DNA from: Modestobacter sp. VKM Ac-2982
GTDB lineage: Bacteria > Actinomycetota > Actinomycetes > Mycobacteriales > Geodermatophilaceae
DNA: 64,000 bases
NCBI RefSeq assembly: GCF_026967935.1
Contig: NZ_JAPVBL010000001.1
Location: 496,001-560,000, forward strand
Reading direction: 5' to 3'
Shown here piece after piece: positions 17,783 to 25,884 of the stretch. The notes under the pieces were generated by a model. It made no database searches. It worked only from the letters and a program-made list of their open reading frames with translations, and had not been told where the DNA came from. A program made the translations under genes and the position numbers. The first letter of the stretch is position 1. Each line of letters opens with the position of its first letter.

Positions 17783-20437
17783 GTGAGCGCACCAGTACGG
17801 ACCACCGCGCGGTCGGGGTCCGGTCACCTCATCGCCCAGCTGTCGGCGCAGGCCCGGCGCATGCTGCAGACCGAGGCGGCCAGCGCCGGCCTGCTCGTCG
17901 TGGCGACCGCCCTGGCGCTCATCTGGGCGAACTCGCCGTGGGGCGACAGCTACGAGGCCTTCTGGCACACCGAGCTCTCCTTCGAGTTCGGCTCGACCGG
18001 CGTCGCCATGGACCTGCGGCACTGGGTCAACGACGGCCTGATGGTGTTCTTCTTCTTCCTCATCGGCATGGAGGTGCGCCGCGAGCTGTCGATGGGGGAG
18101 CTGACCGAGCGCAGCCGGCTCTCCGTCCCGGCCCTCGGCGCGATCGCCGGGCTGGTGGTGCCCGCGGGTCTCTACCTCGCGATCAACGCCGGTGGTCCCG
18201 GTGCGCACGGCTGGGGCATCCCGATGGCCACCGACACCGCCTTCGTCCTCGGCGCGCTGGCGCTGGTCGGCTCCCGCTGCCCCACCCAGCTGCGGGTCTT
18301 CCTGCTGTCGCTCTCCGTCGTCGACGACATCGGCGCGCTCACCGTGATCGCGGTCTTCTACTCCGACGACATCGACCTCATCGCCCTCGGCGTCGCGGTG
18401 CTGTGCGTGGTCGCCTTCGGGCTGCTCACCCGGCTGCAGGTGTGGCGCGGGCCGGCCTACTTCGCCGTCGGCGTGGTCATGTGGCTGGCGATGCACGCCT
18501 CCGGGGTCCACGCCACGATCGGCGGCGTCGTGCTGGGCCTGCTGGTCAGCGCCTACACACCCCGCCGGGACGAGGTCGAGTCCGCCGGCACGCTGGCCCG
18601 CGCCTTCCGGCAGGCCCCCGACGTCGCGCTGGCCCGCCGGGCGAAGCTGTCGGTGGAGCGCGCCATCTCGCCGAACGAGCGGATCGGCGCGCTGCTGGTG
18701 CCGTGGAGCGGGTACGTCGTCGTCCCGGTGTTCGCGCTGGCCAACGCGGGCGTGCAGTTCGACACCGAGCTGCTGGACCGGGCGCTCACCTCCCCGATCA
18801 CCGTCGGCGTCTTCGTGGGCCTGGTCGTCGGCAAGTTCGTCGGCATCGGGCTGGCCTCGACCCTCGCCGTCCGCTTCGGCATGGGCTCGCTGCCGCCCGG
18901 GGTGACGCTGGCCGCCGTGTGGGGCGGGGCGGCGCTGTCCGGCCTGGGCTTCACCGTCTCGCTGTTCGTCGCCGACCTGGCCTTCGACGACCCGACGCTG
19001 CGTGAGGAGGCGATGGTCGGCGTCCTCGCCGCGGGCGTCGTCGCCGCCGCGCTGGGCGCGGTCTGGTTCTGGGCGCTGGGACGGCGCTCGCCCCAGGTGG
19101 CCCGCCCCGGCCCGCGGCAGCTGGACCCGCCGGTCGACCCGGCGGTCGACCACCTCCGCGGCCGGGTCGACGCACCGCTGACCCTGGTCGAGTACGGCGA
19201 TGTCGAGTGCCCCTTCTGCGGCCGGGCGACCGGGGTGGTCGAGGAGCTGCGGCACCGGTTCGGCGACGACCTGCGGTACGTCTTCCGGCACCTCCCGCTG
19301 CCCGACGTCCACCCGCACGCCGAGCTCGCCGCCGAGGCCACCGAGGCCGCCGGCGCGCAGGGCGCCTTCTGGACGATGCACGACCGGCTGTTCGCCCACC
19401 AGGACCAGCTGGAGGCCGACCAGCTGCTCGACCACGCCGCCGCGCTCGGGCTGGACCTCGGCCGGTTCGCCGCGGAGCTGGGCAGCGGCACCCACGCGGC
19501 CCGGGTTCGCAGCGACGTCGTCGGCGCCGAGGCCAGCGGCGCGCGGGGCACCCCGACGTTCTTCGTCAACGGCGTCGGGCACGACGGCCCGACCACCACC
19601 GAGTCGCTCGCCGCCGCCCTGGTCGCCTCCGACCCGCGTGGTCCGGGCCACGGCAGCCTGCTGCCGGCGGCCGAGCTGGTCGCGCCGGCACGGTCGTCGG
19701 TCGCCTTCTCCCCGGCCGCCGAGCTGCCGGCGATCAGCGTGCTGCCCGGCGAACGCCTCGCCGAGACCCCGGACGACGGCTCCTCCCCGCGACTGTCCGA
19801 GGAGCACATCGCCGTGCTGCGGCGGGTGGGGCGCCGGCAGCGCACCGTCCGCGGGCAGGTGCTGCTGCGCTCGGGGCAGGCGGAGTTCGACTTCTTCGCC
19901 GTCATCGGCGGCACCGTGGCGGTCGTCGAGGGGCCGCTGGACGGCGGTCCGGACGGCGGCAAGCGGGTCGTGGCCGTCCACGGGCCGGGCCGTTTCCTGG
20001 GCGGGCTGAACATGCTGGCCGGGCAGCGGCCGGTGCGCTCGCTGGTGGCCGCCGAGGACGGCGAGGTGCTGGTGCTCAGCCTGGAGCAGCTGCGCGCCGT
20101 CTTCACCCGGGACCGCGGGCTGGCCGACGTCATCACCCGGTCGTTCCTGCTGCGCCGGGCGATGCTCATCGGACAGGCGAGCGGGCTGCGGGTGGTCGGC
20201 GACCGGCGGTGGCCGGCCAGCGCCGCACTGCAGGCCCAGCTGGCCGAGGACGGTGTGCCGCACACCTGGCTGGACCCGGCCGAGGACGCCGCCGCCGCCC
20301 GGCTGCTCGCCGAGATCGGCGCCGAGGACGCCGGCTCCCCGGTCGTGCTCACCCCCGACGGCCGGGTGCTGGTCGAGCCGACCCGTGAGGAGCTGGCCCG
20401 CTCAGCCGGCGCCTCGCGCGACCTGACGACCACATGA
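17783..20437 (+). CDS. nhaA: NhaA antiporter fused to DsbA-like, cNMP-binding and glutaredoxin-like domains
   Basis: 884 aa multi-domain protein. Residues 1-~440 are a NhaA Na+/H+ antiporter with ATDTAFVLGALAL and SVVDDIGALTVIAVFY, whose DD is the ion-binding aspartate pair. Residues ~455-640 form a DsbA-like thioredoxin domain, GDVECPFCGRATGV with Cys476/Cys479 and cis-Pro GTPTFF. Residues ~670-790 resemble a cyclic-nucleotide-binding beta-roll (FFAVIGGTVAVVEG, GPGRFLGGLNMLAG). From ~802 a glutaredoxin-like tail lacking CxxC (GLRVVGDRRWPASAALQ, VPHTWLD) resembles one usually fused to thioredoxin reductases. The first two domains are a known pairing; the last two are unusual here. Confidence 0.9.
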   Translation: MSAPVRTTARSGSGHLIAQLSAQARRMLQTEAASAGLLVVATALALIWANSPWGDSYEAFWHTELSFEFGSTGVAMDLRHWVNDGLMVFFFFLIGMEVRRELSMGELTERSRLSVPALGAIAGLVVPAGLYLAINAGGPGAHGWGIPMATDTAFVLGALALVGSRCPTQLRVFLLSLSVVDDIGALTVIAVFYSDDIDLIALGVAVLCVVAFGLLTRLQVWRGPAYFAVGVVMWLAMHASGVHATIGGVVLGLLVSAYTPRRDEVESAGTLARAFRQAPDVALARRAKLSVERAISPNERIGALLVPWSGYVVVPVFALANAGVQFDTELLDRALTSPITVGVFVGLVVGKFVGIGLASTLAVRFGMGSLPPGVTLAAVWGGAALSGLGFTVSLFVADLAFDDPTLREEAMVGVLAAGVVAAALGAVWFWALGRRSPQVARPGPRQLDPPVDPAVDHLRGRVDAPLTLVEYGDVECPFCGRATGVVEELRHRFGDDLRYVFRHLPLPDVHPHAELAAEATEAAGAQGAFWTMHDRLFAHQDQLEADQLLDHAAALGLDLGRFAAELGSGTHAARVRSDVVGAEASGARGTPTFFVNGVGHDGPTTTESLAAALVASDPRGPGHGSLLPAAELVAPARSSVAFSPAAELPAISVLPGERLAETPDDGSSPRLSEEHIAVLRRVGRRQRTVRGQVLLRSGQAEFDFFAVIGGTVAVVEGPLDGGPDGGKRVVAVHGPGRFLGGLNMLAGQRPVRSLVAAEDGEVLVLSLEQLRAVFTRDRGLADVITRSFLLRRAMLIGQASGLRVVGDRRWPASAALQAQLAEDGVPHTWLDPAEDAAAARLLAEIGAEDAGSPVVLTPDGRVLVEPTREELARSAGASRDLTTT

Positions 20438-20793
20438 GGTCGCTCGACGAGGAGCTCACCGACCTGGCCGACCACTACCGCTGGTTCGCGCAGGTGGAGG
20501 CCGCGCCGCTCTCGCCGCGGTACGCCGCGCTCGCCGCCGCGGTCGCCGAGGACGCCGAGGTGCTGGCCTTCCTCGGCACCCTGCCGCGGCCCAAGCGGCA
20601 GGCCAACCTGCTGCTGGGTGCGCTCCAGTACGGGCCGCTGGTCAACGCCGGAGACGTGCGAGCCGTGTGGGCGGTGCTCGACCCCGGCCGTCAGCGCGCC
20701 GTGGTCGACGCGCTGAGGACGGTCACGCTGCATTCGCCGGGCCGGGGACGGCGCAACTTCGACGCCGAGTCGGTCGGGGTCACGCCGCGCTGA
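20434..20793 (+). pseudogene. Truncated DUF2332 family gene
   Basis: 119 aa resembling only the N-terminal third of DUF2332 proteins (about 330-350 aa): LADHYRWFAQVEAAPLSPRY, then LPRPKRQANLLLGALQYG. After about residue 95 the match ends and the frame closes in unrelated sequence (LHSPGRGRRNFDAE). Its ATG overlaps the NhaA stop (ATGA). The break coincides with the left edge of the atypical 20.8-24.0 kb segment, so an insertion or deletion probably removed the rest. Confidence 0.7.
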
Positions 20794-20817
20794 CGTCGGC
20801 CGTACCGCGCCGGCGGC

Positions 20818-21417
20818 GTGGCTGAAGAAAACTCCGTCTCTGAGCTGCATCGACCGCCCCTTGCTGATCCGGCGTACTCCGATCGGCTGCTGTTGGCAAT
20901 CGGTCACGTAGCGGCAAGCAGTGCCCAACTCGAAGACCTGCTGCCAGAGATGCTGGCGGACTTCGTCGGCCACCTGTGGGCCGGGGTCTTGTGGGAGAGG
21001 CAGTCGACCGAGTGGCTGTTGCGGTCGGCGTCGCGGCTCTTGTCCGAAACAGACCCGTACAACCGCGAGTACGCGGCCGGCCAGCACAAAGGCTTCTACG
21101 CACTGGTGGCCCAGGGGCGAAGGTTGAGTGGGCTTCGGAACTTTGTGGTGCATGGATGGTTCCGCCGTAACGGTGTGCTGGAAGACGACCTGATCTCGCG
21201 GCCCTGGGGCAACTGGGACTCTGAGACGCCGTTATTTTGCATGCCTTCTCGCACCGGCTCGCTCCTGCAAGAGCAGATGTTCGCCGTGACTGACGTTGAG
21301 CGACTGGCCGACGAGCTGAGCGACCTCGCGGTGCGCTGGGCGGCTCTCTGGCAGGAGATGCGCGGCGGCTGGGTCTTGCGTCGTTGGAATGTTGAGCCGG
21401 CCGAAGGAGACGCATGA
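20818..21417 (+). CDS. Uncharacterised HEPN-like helical protein
   Basis: 199 aa with no named family I can assign. It reads as mostly helical: RLLLAIGHVAASSAQLEDLL, then a long central helical stretch, then GLRNFVVHGWF near residue 108. R-N-F-V-V-H fits the Rx4-6H signature of HEPN domains with the usual polar residue after Arg; many HEPN proteins are RNases in toxin-antitoxin or defence systems. GTG start, no strong ribosome site. Codon use is visibly less GC-biased than neighbours, suggesting transfer. Function is inference from one motif. Confidence 0.6.
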   Translation: MAEENSVSELHRPPLADPAYSDRLLLAIGHVAASSAQLEDLLPEMLADFVGHLWAGVLWERQSTEWLLRSASRLLSETDPYNREYAAGQHKGFYALVAQGRRLSGLRNFVVHGWFRRNGVLEDDLISRPWGNWDSETPLFCMPSRTGSLLQEQMFAVTDVERLADELSDLAVRWAALWQEMRGGWVLRRWNVEPAEGDA

Positions 21418-21777
21418 GCACGACGGAGCTGGTCGTGTAGATCGTGGGCGCGTAGCAGATGCACCCCGCGCGGCTGGTGGTCGGCGAGCTGCGCCAGGGA
21501 GGAGCGCCTGGACCTGGCGGAGTCAAGCTTCGACGAGTAGGCAGCCGCGAATCGGTCGGTTGGAGCCGCCGACGCAGGGCCAGCCTCTGACATAGCTTGA
21601 CCGTGTGAGCGACTACAACGACGGGATCGTCCGGCGGTTCGTGTAGTTGAGACCTCGTCGAGCTAGACGCCACGACACCACGCGTCGGCGTTGGCTGCAC
21701 CCGGTCGCTTGATTGGTGCCGCCTATGTCGAGTACGCGTGTCGAGTGCCACTTTCCGGGCTGGAGAGGTCGTCGTGG
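21418..21777. other. Noncoding stretch in the insert
   Basis: 360 nt after the HEPN-like gene with stops in all frames and no convincing ORF, hairpin or repeat. It may be decayed coding sequence. Confidence 0.5.
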
Positions 21778-22722
21778 CTAGGGATTGCGAATGGACCGAA
21801 AGACTTCAACCGCTTCTCTAACATCCGACATGAGGCTTGGAGTGAGCCCAGCGCGTGCCAAGGCGAGGACTCCGAAAGCGGTCAAGGCCGTGATTACGGG
21901 CAACGTGTAGGAGCCGATATCGAGCGCGGCGAGGATCGTGGCGCCGATGAAGCACGCGACGGCGACGGCTCCCACCAGGATTCGTGTCCGCCAGGACGGA
22001 CCGGCTGGCATCGGTGCCGGCGTAACGGTGCGCACCAAGTGCCAATCGTTTGCCAGGACATGCGCGAAGTCCCGGGTCAACTCCTTCAGTATTAACGGGT
22101 AGTGTAGCGGGCTCAGAGTCTTGAACCGTCGTAACCGGGTGGCGATGCCTTTCGCCCAGTGCTCAAAATTCTGTGTTGCGACTGGATCACCTGGATCTAG
22201 GTGATGTGGTATGCGTTCAAACACTCTCGCTAAGGCTTCAAAACGTCGGTTCATCCTTGCCCTGCGGTCGAGCGTGGCTCCAGTCGTGCAACCCATATCA
22301 AGATCTCCCACGGCAATGCCGAGCCAAAGCAGTGCATCATGGGGGGCGGATCGCCGCATCGCACCTTTGTGCGCGCTGAAGAATGCAAGCAAGGCAAGTA
22401 GCAGAAATGGAACTAGGAGCCAAGCTGATACCAAAAGACTCTCGACGATACGCTGGGCCAGCGCAACTCCGGTCAGTCCGGCCGACCAGTGGTCATGGAT
22501 TGCCAAAGTCGCGACGGTGACGCTGAAGAGAGCGCCGAGGATGATCAGTGCGTAGAACACTAAGTAACTGGGGCGGTAGATCCGGGAACTCTTAGCGTCG
22601 GCGACCGCGAGGGCTTTCAAGATGTCTTCTTCACTCCGCGTCCGAGTCGCAGCAAGGCGGGCCGCACGATCGAGGGAGCCCTGGCGCTCTCGCAGGCGCG
22701 CCTTTCGCTTGCGACTAGCCAT
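21778..22722 (-). CDS. Uncharacterised multi-pass membrane protein
   Basis: 314 aa, not recognised. The N-terminus is highly basic (MASRKRKARLRERQGSLDR). Two membrane helices follow (LVFYALIILGALFSVTVATL and VESLLVSAWLLVPFLLLALL), then a cytosolic-looking region of ~130 residues with HHLDPGDPVATQNFEHWAKG, and a second pair near the C-terminus (LVGAVAVACFIGATILAALD onward). ATG 22722 has GAGGAG about 11 nt upstream; a frame from 23058 is open but unsupported. It converges on the HEPN-like gene. Base composition is foreign to the region. Confidence 0.65.
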   Translation of the reverse strand: MASRKRKARLRERQGSLDRAARLAATRTRSEEDILKALAVADAKSSRIYRPSYLVFYALIILGALFSVTVATLAIHDHWSAGLTGVALAQRIVESLLVSAWLLVPFLLLALLAFFSAHKGAMRRSAPHDALLWLGIAVGDLDMGCTTGATLDRRARMNRRFEALARVFERIPHHLDPGDPVATQNFEHWAKGIATRLRRFKTLSPLHYPLILKELTRDFAHVLANDWHLVRTVTPAPMPAGPSWRTRILVGAVAVACFIGATILAALDIGSYTLPVITALTAFGVLALARAGLTPSLMSDVREAVEVFRSIRNP

Positions 22723-23185
22723 GGCGCAGGATCTCCTCGGGTAGTTGGCTTGTCCGTCCTGCAGCCGCCTGGGGCGGCTTGAAGTCTCGCCGTAGTTGGC
22801 GCTGAGCCAACGGGCTGCGCTGAAAGCGTGCTCTCGCAGGAATCGTTCGGCGAATCCAGGCAGCGCACTGCCGTCGGTGGGGCCGCCACCTGCGGACCGG
22901 CCGTGCCTACTTGCCGCTACGCACACTGTCGCAGGAGCCGCGCATGCACGCAGGCGGCAGGATTGCTCCCGTGAACGTCGACACGCCCCTGTGGGTTCTC
23001 CTGACGCGAGCGCCTTCGGTGGTGCTGTACTCACTGGCCGGGTCACCCTGGGCACCAAGCTGCTCGATCTAAGGCATCGACACGACGCGACGAGGCGTGA
23101 TCCCTACGTGGAGGCGATGGCCGCGCTTGACTCTCTTCATCGGGCCTTGGTGGATGCATGCTGGTTGTAGGAGGATCAGGGGCCT
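22723..23185. other. Noncoding stretch in the insert
   Basis: 463 nt with no ORF I can support on either strand and no clear repeat. It would contain the promoters of the membrane protein (minus strand) and the small ORF at 23186. Confidence 0.4.
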
Positions 23186-23467
23186 GTGCCGTCTGACGCG
23201 GAGACGCCAACACCGCCTCTGCAGGAAGCCCTGGACGCACTGAATGCAGCTCGGCTGGCTGTGCTGAAGGTCAACCTCTCCGCGCCAACAAGAGTGGCCG
23301 CGCTCATGGTCGACGTCTATGTCGGCCTGCAGGCGGACTACAGGAGGATGGAGCATGCGTTCGAAGGTCAGCAGCTGGAGGAGCGGCTAGAGGCGCCTCC
23401 GTTCCCGGCGACGCTGTGGACGACTTGCGAGTTGCCGTCCGGCGTGATCTTGGTGTTAGGCGGCTGA
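23186..23467 (+). CDS. Possible small hypothetical protein
   Basis: 93 aa from a GTG with AGGAGG about 11 nt upstream. The N-terminal half looks like an amphipathic helix (LQEALDALNAARLAVLKVNL); the C-terminus is LWTTCELPSGVILVLGG. No family recognised. It lies inside the atypical insert and could be a fragment. Confidence 0.4.
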   Translation: MPSDAETPTPPLQEALDALNAARLAVLKVNLSAPTRVAALMVDVYVGLQADYRRMEHAFEGQQLEERLEAPPFPATLWTTCELPSGVILVLGG

Positions 23468-23617
23468 AGCTGAACTTCTAGTCCTTTCAGAAACCTGTGT
23501 AGTAGCTCTAGCTTTCCTTCTTGCCATGGAGGCCCGGGGGCATGCACCTGTGGCGGTGCCTGCCTCGCGTCGCGCCGTTAAGTTCGCTGGGCCGACTACC
23601 GTGCGGTAAAGGTTTAG

Positions 23618-24019
23618 ATGGACCCGGTGCAGCACGCCGCCCTGTCGCGGTGGCACAACACTTGGCCAATTTCTTGGTGCCGTATCGATCGTGGCCCCCG
23701 GGTGGTCGCCCGGGTCAGTACACGTCCGGGAACCGGGCTCGTCGTCGGAATAGTCCTTGTGGTGCTTCTTGGAGCCCTAGGACTGGTGCTGCGGGGACTC
23801 GGCGGGCTGAAACAGTCCCCGAGAGTGAATGCCTACGGCTACTTCGTCGGGGCGGTGGCGTACGCGGCCACGACTTCAGACACTTCCAAATGGTTTGCCG
23901 GTTTTCACGCAGTCGTAGCAAGGTCGCTGCCTCGCGGTTCGAATCGGGGCGACCGTAGCAATCTGTGCACTAGATCTGGCTACTTGCTGCGGTGCGTCTG
24001 CCTGATGTCTTGCCCTTGA
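23618..24019 (+). CDS. Doubtful single-span membrane ORF
   Basis: 133 aa frame whose only notable feature is one hydrophobic stretch, GLVVGIVLVVLLGALGLVL near residues 40-58. The flanks are low-complexity and Cys-rich at the end. No ribosome site and no family. The surrounding 23468-24054 segment is otherwise empty. Confidence 0.2.
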   Translation: MDPVQHAALSRWHNTWPISWCRIDRGPRVVARVSTRPGTGLVVGIVLVVLLGALGLVLRGLGGLKQSPRVNAYGYFVGAVAYAATTSDTSKWFAGFHAVVARSLPRGSNRGDRSNLCTRSGYLLRCVCLMSCP

Positions 24020-24054
24020 AGGCGTGCCCACCCGCACCGTGACGGCGGTCGGAC

Positions 24055-25317
24055 TCAGGCCGACCAGGTGGTGTTCGGCGGGCGGCGGTGGTCGATGGTG
24101 TGCGGCACGAAGAACGACAGGTCGTCGGTGATCAGCCCGTCGGACTCGCGGATGCCCAGGCCTGCGGCCTCGCCGTCGACCACCCAGGTGCCGAGCACCG
24201 GGTGGTGCGGGCCGTCGGGGCCGGCGAAGTCCGGGAGTGCGCACAGTTGCTGCACGACCCAGCCCTCCGCGCCGTACTTCCCACCGAGTGAGGCCAGGGG
24301 CTCGCCCCCGGGGGCGAACAGCTCGACGTTGTTGCCCTCCCGGCCGAACAGCGGCTTGCGGGCGTAGCCGGTCTGCTCCAGCTCGGCCGCCCGGGGATCG
24401 TCGGCGAAGTACGCCCGGAGCAGGTGCTTGCCGATCACCGGGTCGTCGGCGTAGCGCTGCCACAGCACCGGCAGCAGCCCCTTGTTCGACCACAGCATCT
24501 TCCAGATCGGCTCGATCCAGGTCGTGCCGTCGGGGGTCCACAGGTCGGCGATGACCGAGGGGCCGTACGCGTCCTCGAGCAGCCACTCCCAGGGGTAGAG
24601 CTTGAAGAGGACGTCGATCCGGTTGCCCTTGGGGTCGTAGAACCGGGCGTCCCCGGTGTCCAGGGCGAGCTCCTCGGTGGTGAGCACCACCGTTTCGTAG
24701 CCGGCCCGCTGGACGGTGTCGGCCAGGTAGGCCACCGTCATCCAGTCCTCACCGCTGCGGTCGCCGTCGGTCCAGGCCAGGTGCACCCGGGGACGGCGGC
24801 CGTGCTCGGCCTCCCAGCGGGACAGGTTGCGCCGCCAGGCGTCCACCAGTCGGTCGTCCAGCTGGTTCCACTGGTCGCGGCCCTGGCCGGTCTCCAGGTG
24901 CCAGGCCCACTGCACGACCGCGGCCTCGACCAGCGAGGTCGGGGTGTCGGCGTTGAACTCCAGCAGCCGGACGGCGCCCTCGCCGTCCCACCACAGGTCG
25001 AAGCGGCCGTAGACGCTGGGCGGCTCGGCCTCCCAGGTGGCCTTGATGACCTCGCGGGCGTCGCGCGGGATCCGCATCCGGTCCAGCAGCCGCTCGTCGG
25101 CCAGCGCCACATCACCGGCCTCCACGCAGGCGGCGAAGAGCTGGTCGGTCACGTCGGCCAGGTGGTCGATCTGGGCGGCGGTGAAGTCGTAGAACACGTC
25201 CTCGCGCCAGTACGAGCGGGTCTCACCGCCCGGGACGGTCGTCTTGTTGTAGACCAGCCCCTGGCTCTCGATCTCGGCCTCCCAGCCGCGCCGGGCCGTG
25301 CCGTAGAGCCGTCTCAT
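24055..25317 (-). CDS. Glutathionylspermidine synthase family ATP-grasp ligase
   Basis: 420 aa, matching the synthetase domain of glutathionylspermidine synthase and E. coli YgiC/YjfC. Visible landmarks are VYGRFDLWWDGEGAVRLLEF, then NADTPTSLVEAA near residues 115-150, DVLFKLYPWEWLLEDAYG near 245, and the ATP-grasp core KPLFGREGNNVELF near 330. The family forms amide bonds between a peptide-like carboxylate and an amine. Actinobacteria generally use mycothiol rather than glutathione, so the substrate is open. ATGA overlap with the upstream lipoprotein gene indicates a functional pair. Confidence 0.9.
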   Translation of the reverse strand: MRRLYGTARRGWEAEIESQGLVYNKTTVPGGETRSYWREDVFYDFTAAQIDHLADVTDQLFAACVEAGDVALADERLLDRMRIPRDAREVIKATWEAEPPSVYGRFDLWWDGEGAVRLLEFNADTPTSLVEAAVVQWAWHLETGQGRDQWNQLDDRLVDAWRRNLSRWEAEHGRRPRVHLAWTDGDRSGEDWMTVAYLADTVQRAGYETVVLTTEELALDTGDARFYDPKGNRIDVLFKLYPWEWLLEDAYGPSVIADLWTPDGTTWIEPIWKMLWSNKGLLPVLWQRYADDPVIGKHLLRAYFADDPRAAELEQTGYARKPLFGREGNNVELFAPGGEPLASLGGKYGAEGWVVQQLCALPDFAGPDGPHHPVLGTWVVDGEAAGLGIRESDGLITDDLSFFVPHTIDHRRPPNTTWSA

Positions 25318-25739
25318 GAGCCGACGCTCCCGCTCCCGACCCGGCCCGAGCCGATCCCGCCGGAGATCCGGGTGCCGGAGGTCACCCGGCCGCTGCCGGG
25401 CAGCCCGGCCCGGGTCCGCGCGGTGGTGTCGGCGGGGTTCACCCGGGTCGCGGCACCGGTGTACTGCTGCGGGATGGTCTGCCCGACCGCGTACCGGTTG
25501 CCGCCGAAGCCACCCAGCAGGAAGAAGTAGGGCACCCCGCCGATGAAGCCGCCGTTGCGCTCGGCCTCCTCACACTGCTCCTCGTCGACGACCTGGTCCT
25601 GGTCGTCGACGCAGTAGACCCGCTCGGCCTCCTGCTCCTCGCCTCCGGTGCCGCAGGCGGACAGGAAGCCCATCGCCGCACCGGTCAGGCTGACCGTGCC
25701 GATCGCCGCCCGCACCCGGTTGCTCCTCGACGTGCTCAC
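25314..25739 (-). CDS. YgiB-like (DUF1190-type) lipoprotein
   Basis: 141 aa with a basic signal peptide and lipobox LSAC near residues 26-29, so probably lipid-anchored outside the membrane. An acidic segment follows (CVDDQDQVVDEEQCEEAE), then a hydrophobic Gly-rich patch (YFFLLGGFGG), then a Ser/Gly/Arg tail. E. coli YgiB/YjfM lipoproteins have the same plan and sit beside YgiC/YjfC; here the stop overlaps the ligase start by 4 nt. Assignment rests on architecture and neighbourhood, not on strong sequence match. Confidence 0.75.
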   Translation of the reverse strand: MSTSRSNRVRAAIGTVSLTGAAMGFLSACGTGGEEQEAERVYCVDDQDQVVDEEQCEEAERNGGFIGGVPYFFLLGGFGGNRYAVGQTIPQQYTGAATRVNPADTTARTRAGLPGSGRVTSGTRISGGIGSGRVGSGSVGS

Positions 25740-25884
25740 CGTCCGCGCTCCTCACCTGGGCGTCCACCGTGTCCCCGGACCGCACATGCTGTCGGACCCG
25801 GCGCCCTCCGGTGCACCCGACCCCTCGCATCATCCTCGGGACCGGCTGTGGGGTGCCGCAGCACCGCCGGGGTAGGGGACGGCG

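Larger units (their letters stand above)
20794..24054. mobile_element. Atypical low-density genomic insert
   Basis: About 3.3 kb with lower GC, mixed third-position use, long noncoding stretches and few credible genes, between a truncated DUF2332 gene and an intact high-GC operon. No integrase, transposase, terminal repeat or tRNA site was found. The base change and the broken gene at its left edge argue for acquisition or decay, but boundaries are approximate. Confidence 0.5.

Noticed and set aside
23926-23960. tRNA-like GGTTCGAATC sequence near the right side of the insert
   Set aside because: The flanking five-base arms (CGCGG and CGGGG) cannot pair, and no D-arm, anticodon arm or acceptor stem is found. 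It is not a tRNA gene, and I could not show it as an attachment site.
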